From contig JAISSE010000003.1 of assembly GCA_031273285.1 (NCBI GenBank), positions 1-6,123 on the forward strand: 6,123 nt of DNA, written 5' to 3'. Of this stretch, positions 4,507 to 6,123 are shown piece after piece. Under the pieces are notes generated by a model. That model was not told where the DNA came from, made no database searches, and saw only the letters and a program-made list of their open reading frames with translations. Numbering within the stretch: position 1 is the stretch's first letter; each line of letters opens with the position of its first letter. This DNA is from Prevotellaceae bacterium. GTDB taxonomy: Bacteria; Bacteroidota; Bacteroidia; Bacteroidales; UBA932. The translations under genes were made by a program, and so were the position numbers.

Positions 4507-6123
4507 TTATTCACTGTTCACCACTTCCGTCGGATTCCTGTTACTTGCCATATAGACCTGACAAATCAGCGTAATCAGCGAAACGGCGGCGGTGAGTGCG
4601 AGCGCTACCGCAAACAGCCACCACGACACCTGCGTCCGAAAAGCGAAATTTTCCAGATACCTGTCGATTGCGTACCACGCAACAGGTACGGATAGCGCAA
4701 ACGAGACGCCGAGCAGTACAAGATATTTCTTCACAAGCATCAGCATAATATCTTTGGTTGAAGCGCCGTTGATTTTGCGGATGGCTATTTCCTTTCTCCG
4801 TTGCCGGATGTCGAACAGCGAAATGCCGAACAGTCCGAGTATGGAAATAAAAATCGCAATCACCGTAAACACGGAATAGATGCGGGCAATCTTTTCATCT
4901 TCCCTGTACATCGCCTTCAGTTCGTCTTCGATGAACGAATAAGTAAATTCGCCGCCAATCAGTTCTTCGTGCAGATTTTTCACAAATTCGAGAACAGCCG
5001 CTTTGTTTTCGGGAGCAAACGACATAACAACAGGGTACTCGAAAAATCCTTCGGTGAAGAATATTGCCGGCGGATTTTGTTTCTGCGAAAGATGCGATAT
5101 ATATAAATCCTTTATCACCCCCACAATACGGTGGGGCTTGTCTCTGTTTCCTACAAAGAAAGGACGGGAAAGTTCGAGTGCGGTTTCACGGTAATCCGTA
5201 ATTCCGAACTGTTTAAGCATGGATTCGCTGACAATTAAATTACACTCGCCGTCATGGTCGATACTCTTATCCCACAAACGTCCTTCGAGCAGCTGCACAT
5301 CAAACATTTCAAGCCATACATCATCAACGCCCATCAATGTACAGGGTTGAAATTCTCCGTAGGGCGTTTTCATGTTACACTCATACGAGTATGTTCTAAA
5401 GGGCAGTCGGTTTCGTGTCCATTGCTTCACAAGCGGCGAGGCGTTCAGTTTCTGTTTCACTTCGTCCTGAACCTTATATTGTTTATTCACTGCCTCCCGC
5501 CGTTCTTGACGCGACATACCCCCGGATACCTGTCTGTTCTCTTTGAAAAACGGAATTTCAATTATATTTTGCGTGCTGTAGCCCAAATCCGCCTCAAGCA
5601 TATAGTCGAGCTGTTTCACAAAAAGCAGCGAAACTGCAATTAGCGTCATGGTAATAAAATACTGAAATGCGAGAAACATCTGCCGTGACAGCAGCGATTT
5701 GTTGCCGCCCGAAACGGATTTCAGCGATTTAATCGGCGTCAGATACCTGTATCGGAAAAACGGGGTTATGCTCGTTATCGCCGGAAGCGCAAACGCCAGA
5801 ACGAGCGCAAGCATAATGTCGAGCCGCAGGTTGGGAAACTGTTCAAATCCGAAGGCGTTAGTCACAAAAGTTTTCAGCGATTCTGCCAGAAAAAATGCAA
5901 TGCCAAGCGACAGAACAATGACGCTCAGGTTCTCCAATACTAACTGCAAAAACACCTTGTGTCCTTCGGCGCCGAACACTTTTTTCATCCCGAACTCCTT
6001 ACTTCGTCGAAGCACCACTATGGTGTAGATGTTGATATAGTTCAGCGTCCCGATCAGCAGCAGCAGGAAACCCACTCCCGACAGGATAATGACGTATGCA
6101 AACTTGCCGTGCGCATAATGAAA
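4507..6123 (-). CDS. FtsX/MacB-like ABC transporter permease, 5' end outside the window
   Basis: An inner-membrane permease of the FtsX/MacB type, normally paired with a separate ATPase to drive mechanical work or lipoprotein/peptide export. The frame is open from the TAA at 4507-4509 to the window edge, giving 538 visible residues. The GTG at 6073-6075 is internal: the 16 upstream codons (FHYAHGKFAYVIILSG) complete a membrane helix typical of the family. Counting from the edge, the fragment shows helices near 8-37, 58-82 and 102-120, with the first FtsX cytoplasmic motif RRSKEFGMKKVFGA between the first two. Another helix lies near 149-169, then a large periplasmic domain (about 171-411), then helices near 415-438, 466-488 and 500-522. 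The second FtsX motif, RRKEIAIRKINGAS, is at about 442-455. This is a duplicated permease lacking only its first helix and first periplasmic domain, probably 250 or more residues. No ATPase gene is in view and its cargo is unknown. Confidence 0.92.
   Translation of the reverse strand, partial: FHYAHGKFAYVIILSGVGFLLLLIGTLNYINIYTIVVLRRSKEFGMKKVFGAEGHKVFLQLVLENLSVIVLSLGIAFFLAESLKTFVTNAFGFEQFPNLRLDIMLALVLAFALPAITSITPFFRYRYLTPIKSLKSVSGGNKSLLSRQMFLAFQYFITMTLIAVSLLFVKQLDYMLEADLGYSTQNIIEIPFFKENRQVSGGMSRQERREAVNKQYKVQDEVKQKLNASPLVKQWTRNRLPFRTYSYECNMKTPYGEFQPCTLMGVDDVWLEMFDVQLLEGRLWDKSIDHDGECNLIVSESMLKQFGITDYRETALELSRPFFVGNRDKPHRIVGVIKDLYISHLSQKQNPPAIFFTEGFFEYPVVMSFAPENKAAVLEFVKNLHEELIGGEFTYSFIEDELKAMYREDEKIARIYSVFTVIAIFISILGLFGISLFDIRQRRKEIAIRKINGASTKDIMLMLVKKYLVLLGVSFALSVPVAWYAIDRYLENFAFRTQVSWWLFAVALALTAAVSLITLICQVYMASNRNPTEVVNSE

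Noticed and set aside
4509..4522. Degenerate heptamer repeat ATTCACT/GTTCACC at the permease 3' end
   Set aside because: There are only two imperfect copies and they encode the C-terminal residues and stop; too weak to call.
6073..6075. GTG as start of the permease
   Set aside because: It falls inside a membrane helix, and the upstream 16 codons are in frame and family-like, so the gene simply runs off the window.

Overview
The window looks like chromosomal DNA from a member of the Bacteroidetes, probably Bacteroidales. It carries a periplasmic sulfatase and a DUF4964/DUF5127/DUF4965-type protein with a lipobox. It also carries an FtsX-like permease of the standalone kind common in that phylum, A/T-rich leaders with little Shine-Dalgarno signal, and intergenic DNA studded with short palindromes. 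This assignment is inference from protein families and sequence style; no rRNA or other marker gene is present.

Layout: (1) 21-1403, plus strand, an exported Ser-type S1-family sulfatase. (2) 1404-1462, a 59-base A/T-rich spacer with three tandem copies of GTATGAA. (3) 1463-3940, plus strand, a large predicted lipoprotein of the 'glutaminase A-like' family, more likely an enzyme acting on glycans. (4) 3975-4022, a clear intrinsic terminator closing the plus-strand unit. (5) 4023-4506, a gene-poor, A/T-rich convergent intergenic region. It holds a 19-codon signal-peptide-like ORF and five short hairpins; two of these are near-perfect inverted copies of each other. (6) 4507-6123, minus strand, the C-terminal two thirds of an FtsX/MacB-like ABC permease. 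Its frame stays open to the window edge, so its start lies outside.

The two plus-strand genes run in the same direction with a short gap and share the only visible terminator, so they are probably cotranscribed. Together they resemble the enzyme part of a polysaccharide-utilisation locus for a sulfated glycan: the sulfatase would remove sulfate esters and the second enzyme would act on the desulfated material. No SusC/SusD pair, regulator or anaerobic sulfatase-maturating enzyme is visible, so the substrate cannot be named. The permease is convergent and probably unrelated to them.

I see no CRISPR array, tRNA, rRNA, transposase, phage gene or recognisable new multi-gene system. The least explained DNA is the hairpin-rich convergent intergenic region.
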